Shown one piece after another: positions 1-8,172 of a stretch of 37,076 nt of DNA (its first letter is position 1; each line of letters begins with the position of its first letter). Source of the stretch: a bacterium (GTDB lineage: Bacteria; Verrucomicrobiota; Kiritimatiellia; RFP12; UBA1067); assembly GCA_025360845.1 (NCBI GenBank), contig JANYBJ010000228.1:1-37076 (forward strand). The letters are read 5' to 3'. A program made the translations under genes and the position numbers. A model generated the notes under the pieces. It saw only the letters and a program-made list of their open reading frames with translations. It made no database searches and had not been told where the DNA came from.

Positions 1-69
1 ACGCCGTCCCTCCAGTGCGATAAACGGCGGTTTTCCGCAGTCCAGGGAGGGGCGGCGTCCCCGCCGCCC
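1..69. repeat. GC-rich competing hairpins
   Basis: Bases 1-13 (ACGCCGTCCCTCC) are complementary to 46-58 at 12 of 13 positions. Bases 50-57 (GGGCGGCG) also pair perfectly with 62-69 across a 4-base loop (TCCC). The middle arm is shared, so the two hairpins exclude each other. No gene is visible here. It may be a dispersed intergenic repeat, the end of an upstream element cut by the window edge, or an attenuator-like structure. Function is unknown. Confidence 0.5.
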
Positions 70-129
70 GCTCTCGATAGGGGTTTTGCAAGAGCCTCTG
101 GCGAATCGTGCGTGAGCCGGGGCCGAAAC

Positions 130-258
130 AGCAATTCTAAATTTGGCAAGGAAGCGACTCACGGCGCCACTACGTACGCAAGAAATCTTCGGGAAATCCG
201 TTTGTAGTGTGCCCGTAAGGGCATTCTCTCATGGCGGCCTAAGCCAAATTTAGAATTG
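130..258. mobile_element. MITE-like insertion with 13 bp target duplication
   Basis: A perfect 17 bp inverted repeat, GCAATTCTAAATTTGGC at 131-147 and its reverse complement at 243-259, bounds a 129 bp segment without coding capacity. The segment is flanked by identical 13 bp direct repeats, CCGGGGCCGAAAC at 117-129 and 259-271, as expected of a target-site duplication. In the middle is a small perfect hairpin, TGCCC-GTAA-GGGCA (210-223), with a GNRA-type loop. Terminal inverted repeats, target duplication and no gene are the signature of a non-autonomous miniature transposable element. A duplication of 10-13 bp is known for IS4-type transposases, but the mobilising family is not identifiable here. 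Confidence 0.75.
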
Positions 259-358
259 CCGGGGCCGAAACCTTCGGTATCGACCGACGGTTAATATCAT
301 GGCATTATATGGCTCACGTATTGGGGCGAATCGGAACCTTTCCCAAGTGAGGACTTTC

Positions 359-2845
359 TTGAAGCAGGCGCTCAGACAAATCATGTGTGCAATGGCGGTG
401 TGGCCGCTGTGTCTCGCTCTTTCGGGTGACTTGGAGACGGCGCGGGCGGCGCTGCAGGACAAGCTTTATCCGATCGCGCAGACTCATGCCGAAAAGGAGT
501 TGCGCAGCGGGACGTCGGAAGCGGCACAAGCGTTGCTGGTTCTGTTGGAGGCTTTGGCTGGACAAGGTCAGTATGCCGAGATGTTGAACCGCTTCGACGC
601 TTTTGGCGAGGTTGTGCGCCAGGCTCCGCAGCCGGAGGCGTTTGGCTATTGGCGGGCGCTGGCCCTGCTGAATACCGGACGGCCGGCGGAAGCGCTCCAA
701 CTCGCTGTGTCCGCCACAAATGTGCCGCCGGTCTATGCCGATGCGATGCGGCGTATCGGCGCTCGGGCGAAGCAGTCGGCGGGAGACCTCGCCGGCGCGC
801 TTGCCCTTTTCGCGGAAACGGACAAACGCTCCACCAATCTGCTGACGCGTGCGGCCAACGCGCTGGAATGGGCCTTGGCGCTGGACCAGTCGGGGCGTGC
901 CGATGCGGCCTTGGAGGTTTTGAAGATGCAGTCCGAACTGGCTGTGTCGGGCGATGCGGTGAGTGACGGCGCGTTGTTGCGCGGGCGCATCTTGATGCGG
1001 TTGGGCAAGACGGCCGATGCGACGATGGTGTTTAACCAGCTCGCCATGAACGAGCGCGTGGCTGAAGCGGCCCGCGTGCAGGCGCTGGTGGAGATGAGCG
1101 TTTTCACGTTGAACGGCGGGAAGACCAATGAGGCCGTAGCCTATGCGCGCTCTGCGTACGAACGGGCGCAGCTTCCCGAAACGCGGCGGCTGGCGGGCTT
1201 TCGTTTGGGGGACCTGCTTGCGGCCAGCGGGGCAACCATCGACGAGGGAGAGAAGTTGGTCAAAGCGCTGGTGCGTGAATTTCCCGAGCACCCGGCCTCC
1301 ATGCGGGCGCAGTTGAAGCTGGCCGATTCGCTGCTGCAGGTCAAGCGCCCGGAGCGGGCTGCGGCAGAGTATCGCATCTTTCTCGAGACCTACCCCTCCT
1401 CCTCGCTGGACGCGGCGGTGTTGCAGGGGCGCGGTTGGGCGCTCATGCAATTGGGCCGCTTCACCGAGGCGGGCGGCTCCTTTCAGCGGGCTTCCGAAGT
1501 GGCCACAAACGTGTCTGTGAAAGCCGAATGCCTATTTAAGCAGGGCGATGCGTTCCTTGCGGATTCGAGGTTTGCGGAGGCCTCGCAAGTTTACGGGAAA
1601 TTGGCAGAGTCCTTCCCGCAGAGCGTCTATGCCGACCGTGCGTTGTATCAGAGTGCGGACAGTCTGGAGCGGGCGGGCAAACAGGTGGAGGCCGGCGCGC
1701 AATACCGCAAAGTGGCCGAGACGTATCCGGACCGGGAGGTCGCTCCCAAGGCCCTGTTGCGTCTTGCGGCGTTGCTGTCCGAATCGGGCGATTTCGACGA
1801 GTCGGTAAAGACCTACACCTCTGTTTTAAGTGCGTTCAACCAAAAAAAGGTGCGCGTCGACGCGTTTATGGGGCGTGGTAAAGTCTACTATCGGACGTAC
1901 CGTTTCGACGCGGCCATGCAGGATTTCGCATCGGTCGCTGAAGGCGACCCGGCGCGCCGCGACGAGGCGCGTTTTCTGCTGACCCTATGCCTGTACGGGT
2001 TGGGTCGGGACAAGGAGGCGAGATCCGCGGCTGCCGCTTTCTTGCTCGACTTCCCCGAGTCGGTGAGGCTCTCCGACATGATGCTGTGGCTGGGCAAGTT
2101 CGATTTCAATCGCGGAAAATTCGATGACGCCCGGCGTTTCTTTCTGGAATATGTGGCGCGGTGGCCGTCGAATCGCTGGGCCGATGCGTCGCTTTTGTGG
2201 GCGGCGCGTGCCGCCTTCGGCGCGGCGGATTTCACGGGTACGGTCGAATCGGTGACGCGGCTGGTGCGTGCGTATCCCCAGAGTCCGCGGGTGCCGGAGG
2301 CCTTGCTGGTCCAGGCCGACGCGCTGATGGAGTTGGCGCGTTTTGACGAGGCGGTGCTGCTGCTGGATCAGGTTATCGGCCAGGCGCAGGATAGTGAATG
2401 GGGCAAGTTGGCGTTGCTGAGAAAAGGGGACTGCCTGTTTGCGCTGGGGGCGGATAACGGGGCGCGTTATCAAGAGGCGCTGACGGCCTATCGGGTCATG
2501 CTGGAGCAGGCCGGTTTGACTCCGGCGCTGATGCTGCAACTTCAGTTCAAGGCGGGGCGCTGCCTGGAGAAGATGAAAAAGGTCGATGACGCGATCGACC
2601 AGTATTATTCCGAGGTGATCATCCGATACCTGAACGAACGGGCCGGAGGGGCGTGGTACGACGACACGAGCACCAGCCTGTTCGTGCGTGCGGCCTTCAA
2701 TGTGGCGGAACTGTATGAGCAGAAGGGGCAGCCCGAACAAGCGGTACGCATCTTGCAGCGTGTGGTGCAGGCGAGTGTGCCCGGCGAGGAAGAGGCGCGT
2801 CAGCGGATCGAGCGTTTGCGGAAGAAGAAAGCGGGGGTGTCATGA
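359..2845 (+). CDS. secreted/periplasmic TPR-repeat protein
   Basis: A long tetratricopeptide-type solenoid of about 828 residues, rich in Ala/Leu helical pairs with recurring motifs such as A-x-Y-x-x-F-L-E-x-Y-P and ALL-x-x-G-D. Such proteins (YbgF/BamD-like) act as periplasmic protein-binding scaffolds next to Tol/Ton genes. The frame is open from an ATG at 299, but I prefer a TTG at 359: it follows a GTGAGGA ribosome site and gives a clean signal peptide (positive residues, then a hydrophobic stretch MCAMAVWPLCLALSG). An ATG at 383 is a further alternative. Its last codons overlap the ATG of the ExbB-like gene, so the two are translationally coupled. It heads an eight-gene operon. The precise ligand is unknown. 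Confidence 0.88.
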   Translation: MKQALRQIMCAMAVWPLCLALSGDLETARAALQDKLYPIAQTHAEKELRSGTSEAAQALLVLLEALAGQGQYAEMLNRFDAFGEVVRQAPQPEAFGYWRALALLNTGRPAEALQLAVSATNVPPVYADAMRRIGARAKQSAGDLAGALALFAETDKRSTNLLTRAANALEWALALDQSGRADAALEVLKMQSELAVSGDAVSDGALLRGRILMRLGKTADATMVFNQLAMNERVAEAARVQALVEMSVFTLNGGKTNEAVAYARSAYERAQLPETRRLAGFRLGDLLAASGATIDEGEKLVKALVREFPEHPASMRAQLKLADSLLQVKRPERAAAEYRIFLETYPSSSLDAAVLQGRGWALMQLGRFTEAGGSFQRASEVATNVSVKAECLFKQGDAFLADSRFAEASQVYGKLAESFPQSVYADRALYQSADSLERAGKQVEAGAQYRKVAETYPDREVAPKALLRLAALLSESGDFDESVKTYTSVLSAFNQKKVRVDAFMGRGKVYYRTYRFDAAMQDFASVAEGDPARRDEARFLLTLCLYGLGRDKEARSAAAAFLLDFPESVRLSDMMLWLGKFDFNRGKFDDARRFFLEYVARWPSNRWADASLLWAARAAFGAADFTGTVESVTRLVRAYPQSPRVPEALLVQADALMELARFDEAVLLLDQVIGQAQDSEWGKLALLRKGDCLFALGADNGARYQEALTAYRVMLEQAGLTPALMLQLQFKAGRCLEKMKKVDDAIDQYYSEVIIRYLNERAGGAWYDDTSTSLFVRAAFNVAELYEQKGQPEQAVRILQRVVQASVPGEEEARQRIERLRKKKAGVS

Positions 2846-3459
2846 CATTTATCATGCAAGGCGGGCCTGTGTTCTGGGTGATTGTGTTTTTAGGGGTTGC
2901 CGCGCTGGTGGTTTTTTTTGAACGGCTGCTGCACCTGCGGCGCGCGCAGATCGATTACGGTGATTTTCTGAAAGGCGTCTGCAACGTGCTTGAGAACGGT
3001 AACCGCGAAGAGGCGATGATGATTTGCGAAGAGACTCCGGGGCCTGTGGCGGCGGTGGTGTTGACGGCGATCCGGCACCGGCAGGGGACCCTCGAAGCGA
3101 TCCGCGAGGCGGTTGACAATACGGGAAGAGCCGAGATATCTCGCTTGGAACGGCGCTTGGCGTCGTTGGCGATTACCTGCCAGATCGCGCCTTTGCTGGG
3201 TTTGCTCGGCACCCTGCTGGGAGTGATCCAAGTGGTGCTGGCGATTAACGAGCAGGCGCCGGTGGTCCAGAATGCCAGTCTCACAACGGGATTGATGCAG
3301 GCCCTGTTAACGACGGTGGCCGGGCTTATGGTGGCGATCCCGTGTCATGTCATGTATGCGCTGCTGATGGTGCGCATCGAGCGGATCGTGTTGGACATGG
3401 AGGCGTCGGCCTCCGAGATCGTGGCGTATCTGACCAAGCAGGACACGTCGATGCTGTGA
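2842..3459 (+). CDS. MotA/TolQ/ExbB-family protein, Glu replaced by Gln
   Basis: A 205-residue inner-membrane protein with the ExbB/TolQ plan: a transmembrane helix at residues 9-26, a cytoplasmic stretch, then two long helices containing APLLGLLGTLLGV and ALLTTVAGLMVAIP. Family members form the pentameric stator that surrounds ExbD/TolR and converts the proton gradient into movement. The family's usual acidic residue before the last helix (ExbB Glu176, in the pattern I-x-E-A-L) is Gln153 here (G-L-M-Q-A-L, codon 3298-3300). Its ATG overlaps the stop of the TPR gene by 4 bases, and the ExbD-like gene follows after 14 bases. The family call is safe; whether it conducts protons is doubtful. Confidence 0.9.
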   Translation: MTFIMQGGPVFWVIVFLGVAALVVFFERLLHLRRAQIDYGDFLKGVCNVLENGNREEAMMICEETPGPVAAVVLTAIRHRQGTLEAIREAVDNTGRAEISRLERRLASLAITCQIAPLLGLLGTLLGVIQVVLAINEQAPVVQNASLTTGLMQALLTTVAGLMVAIPCHVMYALLMVRIERIVLDMEASASEIVAYLTKQDTSML

Positions 3460-3473
3460 GGGAGTGACCCGTC

Positions 3474-3965
3474 ATGATGGAACAGCGAGAGGGATGGAGC
3501 AAGTTGGTCCGGCGACACCGAACCGTCTACCGGTTCGGAGGGCCTTGGGCCCACGCGCTGTTGTCGATGGTTCCTTGGATCAACTGCCTGGTCATCATGT
3601 TTTTGATGTTGGTGGTGAACCACCGGACGGTGATCAGCCCGGGCGTGGTTTTCGACCTGCCGCACGCCACCTTCCGTGAAGGCATGTATGTGGGGTTGAC
3701 CGCGCTGATGATTACGGTGGCGCGCGACACGCCGGGCGGCGAGGAAACGCTGATCTTTTTCGACGACGACCGCTACTCGACGCAGGACGCGGAACAGATG
3801 TCGGTGCTGGCCGAACGGGTGAAGAGCCGGGTGGCGCTGGGCACGCGCAGCGAACTGTTGCTTTTGGCCGACAAGCGGGTGCCGCATGGCGACGTGATGC
3901 GGTTTGTGAATGCGGTGCGCGAGGCGGGTGTGCAGCGGGTGAATGTGGCCGAAAAACCGGAGTAG
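3474..3965 (+). CDS. ExbD/TolR-like protein lacking the membrane Asp
   Basis: A 163-residue protein with a short N-terminal cytoplasmic segment, one membrane helix (about residues 29-46) and a periplasmic domain ending in the ExbD/TolR pattern of a strand plus K-x-V-x-x-G-x-V-M. The family motif P-F-I-D at the start of the helix reads P-W-I-N here, so the essential protonatable Asp (ExbD Asp25, TolR Asp23) is Asn37 (AAC, 3582-3584). No other acidic residue lies in the helix. There are two consecutive ATG codons (3474, 3477) preceded by GGGAGTGA. It should pair with the ExbB-like protein upstream. Loss of this Asp abolishes energy coupling in characterised systems, so a structural or altered motor role is inferred. 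Confidence 0.87.
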   Translation: MMEQREGWSKLVRRHRTVYRFGGPWAHALLSMVPWINCLVIMFLMLVVNHRTVISPGVVFDLPHATFREGMYVGLTALMITVARDTPGGEETLIFFDDDRYSTQDAEQMSVLAERVKSRVALGTRSELLLLADKRVPHGDVMRFVNAVREAGVQRVNVAEKPE

Positions 3966-3977
3966 ACGCATCGGGAT

Positions 3978-4709
3978 ATGATGACTACGGAGATACGAGC
4001 GGAAAGCGGACAGCGTTATCGGGCCAGGGCGGCGCGGCGGCCGTTCTTGTTCTGGTGGCAGGCTTTCCTGTTACTCGGCGGCATCATCTTGCTCTGGAGC
4101 CGGCTGCCGGTGGCGGCGGTGCTTTTCGAGCCGCGCCGGGCACCTCCGTTACCTGAACCGCATGCGGCGTATGTCACGCTGGATCCGGCATATGCGGCGC
4201 AGGTGTTTAAGAAAACGATGCTGGCGTGGACGCTTGGTGGCAAAGGCGAGAAGCTCTCTCCCGGAATGGACGTCGGTTTGGCTGAACTGGATCACACGTT
4301 GCAGCCCCCCGAGTTTTTGGATCAGGGCGGCCATTATCCGGGTGTGTGGCAGCCTTCGGCCGTTGCGCCGCTCAAGCAGCGGCTGCCGGACATGAACGTG
4401 CCGCGGATAGGCGACGCTGCTGTCGCAGCCTCTTTGCCTGCGCCGCCGCAAGGGGTCCGCGTCCTGTTGGACCAGGCTCTTTCCGCTGCGGCGTTCGCGT
4501 TTCCCGTTCCCACGAACCCTGTGCAGGAGCGGAGTGGACAGTGCCGGTTTTTTGTTGAGACCGATGCTGACGGTTCGGTGGCACACCTGCTTCTGCTCTC
4601 CCCCCGGACCGATTCGGTGCCGGTATTTGAGCTGGCCCTGTCGCGCGGCAAGGCTCGCGGTGCCGTTCGCGGGTTCGTTGATCTCTATTGGAACTTCCCT
4701 AAACAGTGA
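3978..4709 (+). CDS. single-pass membrane protein in TonB position
   Basis: 243 residues: a positively charged N-terminus, one membrane helix (about 23-40), a Pro-rich stretch just after it (P-P-L-P-E-P), then a mostly periplasmic region. The C-terminal 60 residues, with F-V-E-T-D-A-D-G-S-V followed by a predicted helix, faintly recall the TonB C-terminal fold (V-D-x-x-G-x-V). Its place directly after ExbB/ExbD-like genes also fits a TonB-like partner. However, the membrane helix lacks the conserved TonB Ser...His pair. I cannot assign a family with certainty. Its TGA overlaps the GTG start of the next gene. Confidence 0.7.
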   Translation: MMTTEIRAESGQRYRARAARRPFLFWWQAFLLLGGIILLWSRLPVAAVLFEPRRAPPLPEPHAAYVTLDPAYAAQVFKKTMLAWTLGGKGEKLSPGMDVGLAELDHTLQPPEFLDQGGHYPGVWQPSAVAPLKQRLPDMNVPRIGDAAVAASLPAPPQGVRVLLDQALSAAAFAFPVPTNPVQERSGQCRFFVETDADGSVAHLLLLSPRTDSVPVFELALSRGKARGAVRGFVDLYWNFPKQ

Positions 4710-5836
4710 AAACCATCACAGGCATACGTTTCTTAACCGTCGCACTGATCGTTGTCTGCGGGGTGATGATCGCGGCGCTGTCCCTTCTTCGGAAAGCTGC
4801 GGGATCAGAAGACCAGGCTCGTGACGCACGGAAGCCGACGCCAACCGCTCTGAGCGTCGCCTGGCGCGTGCCGGTGGGCGCAAAAGCCGCACGCCCGTGC
4901 CCGTTGGGGGACGGATGGGTTGTCGCGGACGGGGACGGGGGCATTACTAAGCTGACCTCGGAGGGCCGCGTGGAGTGGCGTGGCAGCTTTTCAAATGAGG
5001 TGTTCGCGGGTGCGGCGGAGGTCGCGGGCGGGCACGTGGCGGCGGCTTCCGCGAGTGGCCGCGTGTTCTGTCTGGACGGCGCCACGGGCGCTGTGCTGTG
5101 GCGGCGCGAGACGGACGCGAGGTTCCAGCATGCGCCGTTGGCCGGATTGCGCGGCGCCGAGTCGGCGCTGTGGCTGGTGTCGCAAGAGGACGGGCGTCTG
5201 TTCTGCCTGCGCGTGTCCGACGGAACCGTCGTGTGGACGACCGAGGCGACGAACAGGTGCGACGGTGAGCCGGCTGTGTGGCCGGGGCGGATCGCTTACG
5301 GGAACTGCGACGGCGCGGTGTATGTGTTCGATTCGGCTGACGGAAAACCCCTGGGCAAGGTGGCGGTGGGCGAGAGCGATCAGATGGCCGGAGGGATTCT
5401 GGTGTTGGATGATGGGCGTCTGGTCACCGGTACGCGTTCCGGGAATCTGGTGCTGGTGAACCCCGAGACGCTGACATGCGAGGCGTCGGTCAAGGTTTCG
5501 GGAAACGAGGCGTTCGTGACGCCCGTGCTGTATTCACGCGTGCAGGTGGCGATGGGTGCGGATGATGGAACGGTGACGTTGTGGTCTCCTGGGAAGAACG
5601 TGCTGGGTTCGGCGGGTCGTTTTGCGATGGGCGCAGCCGTCAAGAGTCTGGCGTCGGTCAAGGAGCGGTTGTTCGCGTTGGTCGGGGGCACGTTATATGC
5701 GTTCGTTTTGCCGGAGGGGCAGGTTGGGCGGCTTGCCTTAGGCGATGATGTGGACGGTTTGGCCGTGAACGCGGCAGGTGATCTGGCGTGTATTGCGGAC
5801 GGTTCTGTGGTGTGTGTGAAAGGGGGCCGCAAATGA
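4706..5836 (+). CDS. membrane-anchored PQQ/BamB-type beta-propeller
   Basis: 376 residues starting at a GTG that overlaps the previous stop. An N-terminal hydrophobic helix (about 7-28) acts as a signal anchor. The rest is a string of blades of the form G-R-V-F-C-L-D-x-x-T-G-x-V-L-W and G-x-V-Y-V-F-D-x-x-D-G-K, typical of PQQ-like/BamB propellers. Such propellers usually mediate protein contacts in the periplasm and need not bind PQQ. The gene sits between the TonB-position gene and a LolD-like ATPase and overlaps the latter by 4 bases, so it is probably part of the same envelope complex. It is shorter than PQQ dehydrogenases, and no enzyme motif is seen. Confidence 0.85.
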   Translation: MKTITGIRFLTVALIVVCGVMIAALSLLRKAAGSEDQARDARKPTPTALSVAWRVPVGAKAARPCPLGDGWVVADGDGGITKLTSEGRVEWRGSFSNEVFAGAAEVAGGHVAAASASGRVFCLDGATGAVLWRRETDARFQHAPLAGLRGAESALWLVSQEDGRLFCLRVSDGTVVWTTEATNRCDGEPAVWPGRIAYGNCDGAVYVFDSADGKPLGKVAVGESDQMAGGILVLDDGRLVTGTRSGNLVLVNPETLTCEASVKVSGNEAFVTPVLYSRVQVAMGADDGTVTLWSPGKNVLGSAGRFAMGAAVKSLASVKERLFALVGGTLYAFVLPEGQVGRLALGDDVDGLAVNAAGDLACIADGSVVCVKGGRK

Positions 5837-6510
5837 GCGCTGGCGCGGACGTGAGGGTTGAAGGAGCAGTCCGGACGTTTTGTTCTCCGGATGGCGTGCC
5901 TGTGGAGGTGCTGCGCGGTGTTTCGCTGCATGTGACGGCGGGCGAAAGTTTGGCGGTCACAGGGCCGTCAGGCTCCGGTAAGACGACGCTGCTTCAACTC
6001 ATCGGCGCGATGGACCGTCCGGACCGCGGCGAGGTGCGTGTCAACGGCCGTGAGCTGGGCGGGCTGGATGAGCAGGCGCGTGCGCAATTCCGTAACCGGG
6101 AGGTCGGTTTTGTTTTTCAGGCGCATCACCTGTTGCCCCAACTGACCGCCCTCGAAAACGTGTTGGTGCCGGCGTGGGGTTCTGCGCCGCAGGCGGAGCG
6201 GCACGAACGTGCCGTACAGTTGCTGAAACGCGTGGGATTGAGCGAGCGGATGACTCATTTTCCGGGACAGCTCTCGGGCGGCGAACGGCAACGTGTGGCG
6301 GTGGCGCGGGCGCTGGTGATGACGCCGTGTCTGGTGCTGGCCGATGAACCGACCGGCGCGTTGGATCAGACGGCGGCGCGGGCGCTGATCGATCTCTTGC
6401 TGGAACTGAACGCCGAAGAGAAGGCGACCCTGATTGTGGTGACGCACGCGGAGGCTTGCGCCCAACGCATGGAAAGGCGGGTCGCGCTCGCGAATGGTTT
6501 GTTGGAATGA
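5833..6510 (+). CDS. LolD/MacB-type ABC transporter ATPase
   Basis: A 225-residue nucleotide-binding subunit with Walker A GPSGSGKT (44-51), Q-loop [11 protein letters not shown], signature LSGGE (147-151), Walker B LVLADE followed by PTGALD, and a switch His in VVTHA. This pattern is the LolD/MacB subfamily, which works with FtsX-like permeases, for example to release lipoproteins from the inner membrane. The start at 5833 overlaps the propeller's TGA (ATGA); an in-frame start at 5788 exists but would overlap that gene extensively. No permease gene is in the window, so the membrane partner must be elsewhere or just outside. Confidence 0.93.
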   Translation: MSAGADVRVEGAVRTFCSPDGVPVEVLRGVSLHVTAGESLAVTGPSGSGKTTLLQLIGAMDRPDRGEVRVNGRELGGLDEQARAQFRNREVGFVFQAHHLLPQLTALENVLVPAWGSAPQAERHERAVQLLKRVGLSERMTHFPGQLSGGERQRVAVARALVMTPCLVLADEPTGALDQTAARALIDLLLELNAEEKATLIVVTHAEACAQRMERRVALANGLLE

Positions 6511-6529
6511 GGGAATGGGAAAGGAAACG

Positions 6530-7105
6530 ATGATGAACGAGACAGATATTCTGAAGATGCTTGAGGAGACGGGTGCTTTGTTGAGCGGACATTTCGAACT
6601 GCGCTCGGGGCTCCACAGCAACCGCTTCTTTCAATGCGCCAATGTTTTGCGATATCCGCGCATTGCCGGACAGCTCTGCGACGAGCTTGTGAAGCGCATG
6701 AACGCCGCGGCGAAAATCGGACCCGTCGACGGCGTGATCTCGCCCGCGTTGGGCGGCATTCTGGTGGGACATGAAGTGGCGCGCGCCATGGATGTGAAGT
6801 GCATCTTTGCAGAGAAGCAAGACAACAAGCTGGTGATGCGGCGGTTCAGCATCAAGCCGGGTGAACGCTATGTGGTGGCAGAGGACGTGATCACACGCGG
6901 CGGACGCGTGCAGGAAACCCTCGATATCGTAAAAGCGGCGGGGGCGGACGTGGCTGCCGTCGTTGTGCTTGTGGACCGCAGCGCGGGGCAGGCCAAGTTC
7001 GACTACCCGACGTTCTCGCTGGTGCGGATGGCTCCGGAGGTCTGGGAGCCTGCGGCGTGCCCGCTCTGCGTGCAAAAAACGCCCTTTATCCATCCGGGTT
7101 CATAA
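6530..7105 (+). CDS. pyrE: orotate phosphoribosyltransferase
   Basis: A 191-residue cytoplasmic enzyme that joins orotate and PRPP to give OMP in pyrimidine synthesis. The PRPP-binding motif VVAEDVITRGG, the flexible-loop region with AEKQDNK, and the N-terminal G-H-F-E-L-R-S-G-L-H-S substrate segment are all present. The start at 6530 (ATGATG) follows AAAGGAAA; an earlier in-frame ATG at 6494 adds a non-conserved tail that overlaps the ATPase end. It ends two bases before the next gene. A pyrimidine gene at the end of an envelope operon is an unusual partner, and no other pyr gene is nearby. Confidence 0.95.
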   Translation: MMNETDILKMLEETGALLSGHFELRSGLHSNRFFQCANVLRYPRIAGQLCDELVKRMNAAAKIGPVDGVISPALGGILVGHEVARAMDVKCIFAEKQDNKLVMRRFSIKPGERYVVAEDVITRGGRVQETLDIVKAAGADVAAVVVLVDRSAGQAKFDYPTFSLVRMAPEVWEPAACPLCVQKTPFIHPGS

Positions 7106-7107
7106 AG

Positions 7108-8172
7108 ATGACAAGTGGCAAGGCGGGTTTGATGGCCTCCAATAAAATGACCGACCTCGAGAAGAGCCAATGGCAAAAGCTGTACGCCATGGCCGGGCGC
7201 TTGGATCAGCTCGACCCGTGGCAGTGGATGGGCGTCGCCGACTGTTTCGGGATTGAAGTTCCGGGCTTGGATGAACCGTGTTTCGTGATCTTTGGCGGCC
7301 AGTCGAAAACGTTCCGTACGATTCGCTTTCTTTTGGGGTGGAAAGCTTTTTATGATCTGGTGACTCGGCTTGCAGACCCCGCCAAGCAGGTGCCGACCTG
7401 GCTTTTGGAAATCCGTATGATTGAACTGCTGTTCGTCAGCGAAGACCTGCTTTTCGAACACGAGCAAGCATTGCTGAAAGGGCTCAAACGCAAGGCGGAC
7501 GCCACCTGTGCCACGCCGGTTTTTCGCTCGATTATTCCGGGGTACCATCCGTGGCTGCCGGATGAGCGGGAGAGCGCGTTGCTGGAGACGGTCTTGTATC
7601 AGGCCTTCGGCATGGCGATGCGCGTGGAGGCCGACGGGCTGTTGTTAAAAAACCGGTTTCCGCGCGAGATTCTGATGCGGAAGACGGATGTGAAAGGCGT
7701 GTGGCATGATGCCTGGTCTCCGGTGAAAGAGGTCGGTGACGAAGAGGTGGAGGTCAAGATCGAATCCAAGCGGCTGCAGGCCATCCGGTCAATTCCGCTG
7801 AAGCCTGTCACGATGCAACTCGATTTGGTGTTCACTCCGTTGCAGATTCTGCCGGAGGGACAGCGACCGCAAACCGCTTATGTATTGTTGGCTGTCGATG
7901 CGCAGAGCGGGCTCATCATCGCAGGCGATCTGCTTCAGGCGACCGAGGGGATCGCTCACATGTGGGCGCAGATACCGGAACGGCTGTTAGAGCTTTTCGA
8001 ACGGCTCGGGGGCTGCCCGGCGACGATCGAGATCGCGTCGGATCGGATGGCCAATCTGTTGCGTCCGCTTGGCGAGTTCCTGCCGTTCAAGATGGTGCGA
8101 CGGGAACAACTCGCCATGCTGGATAGCGCCCGCGCCAACGTGAGCGCGTATATCACGCGGCAGGAGGGATAG
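7108..8172 (+). CDS. unknown protein, possibly DUF7309/DUF6930 type
   Basis: About 354 residues, soluble, with no signal peptide or membrane helix. It has two halves: an N-terminal half with W-x-x-L-Y-x-x-A-x-x-L-x-x-L-x-P-W-x-W-M and F-G-G-Q-S-K-T-F-R-T, and a C-terminal half with strands containing YVLLAVDAQSGLIIAGDLL followed by an alpha/beta segment. This layout resembles proteins annotated with DUF7309 plus DUF6930, but I recall the families only loosely. The function is not known. Starts at 7108, 7132 and 7147 are all possible. Its 3' end overlaps the convergent VTT gene by 20 bases. It is the last gene of the first operon. Confidence 0.75.
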   Translation: MTSGKAGLMASNKMTDLEKSQWQKLYAMAGRLDQLDPWQWMGVADCFGIEVPGLDEPCFVIFGGQSKTFRTIRFLLGWKAFYDLVTRLADPAKQVPTWLLEIRMIELLFVSEDLLFEHEQALLKGLKRKADATCATPVFRSIIPGYHPWLPDERESALLETVLYQAFGMAMRVEADGLLLKNRFPREILMRKTDVKGVWHDAWSPVKEVGDEEVEVKIESKRLQAIRSIPLKPVTMQLDLVFTPLQILPEGQRPQTAYVLLAVDAQSGLIIAGDLLQATEGIAHMWAQIPERLLELFERLGGCPATIEIASDRMANLLRPLGEFLPFKMVRREQLAMLDSARANVSAYITRQEG

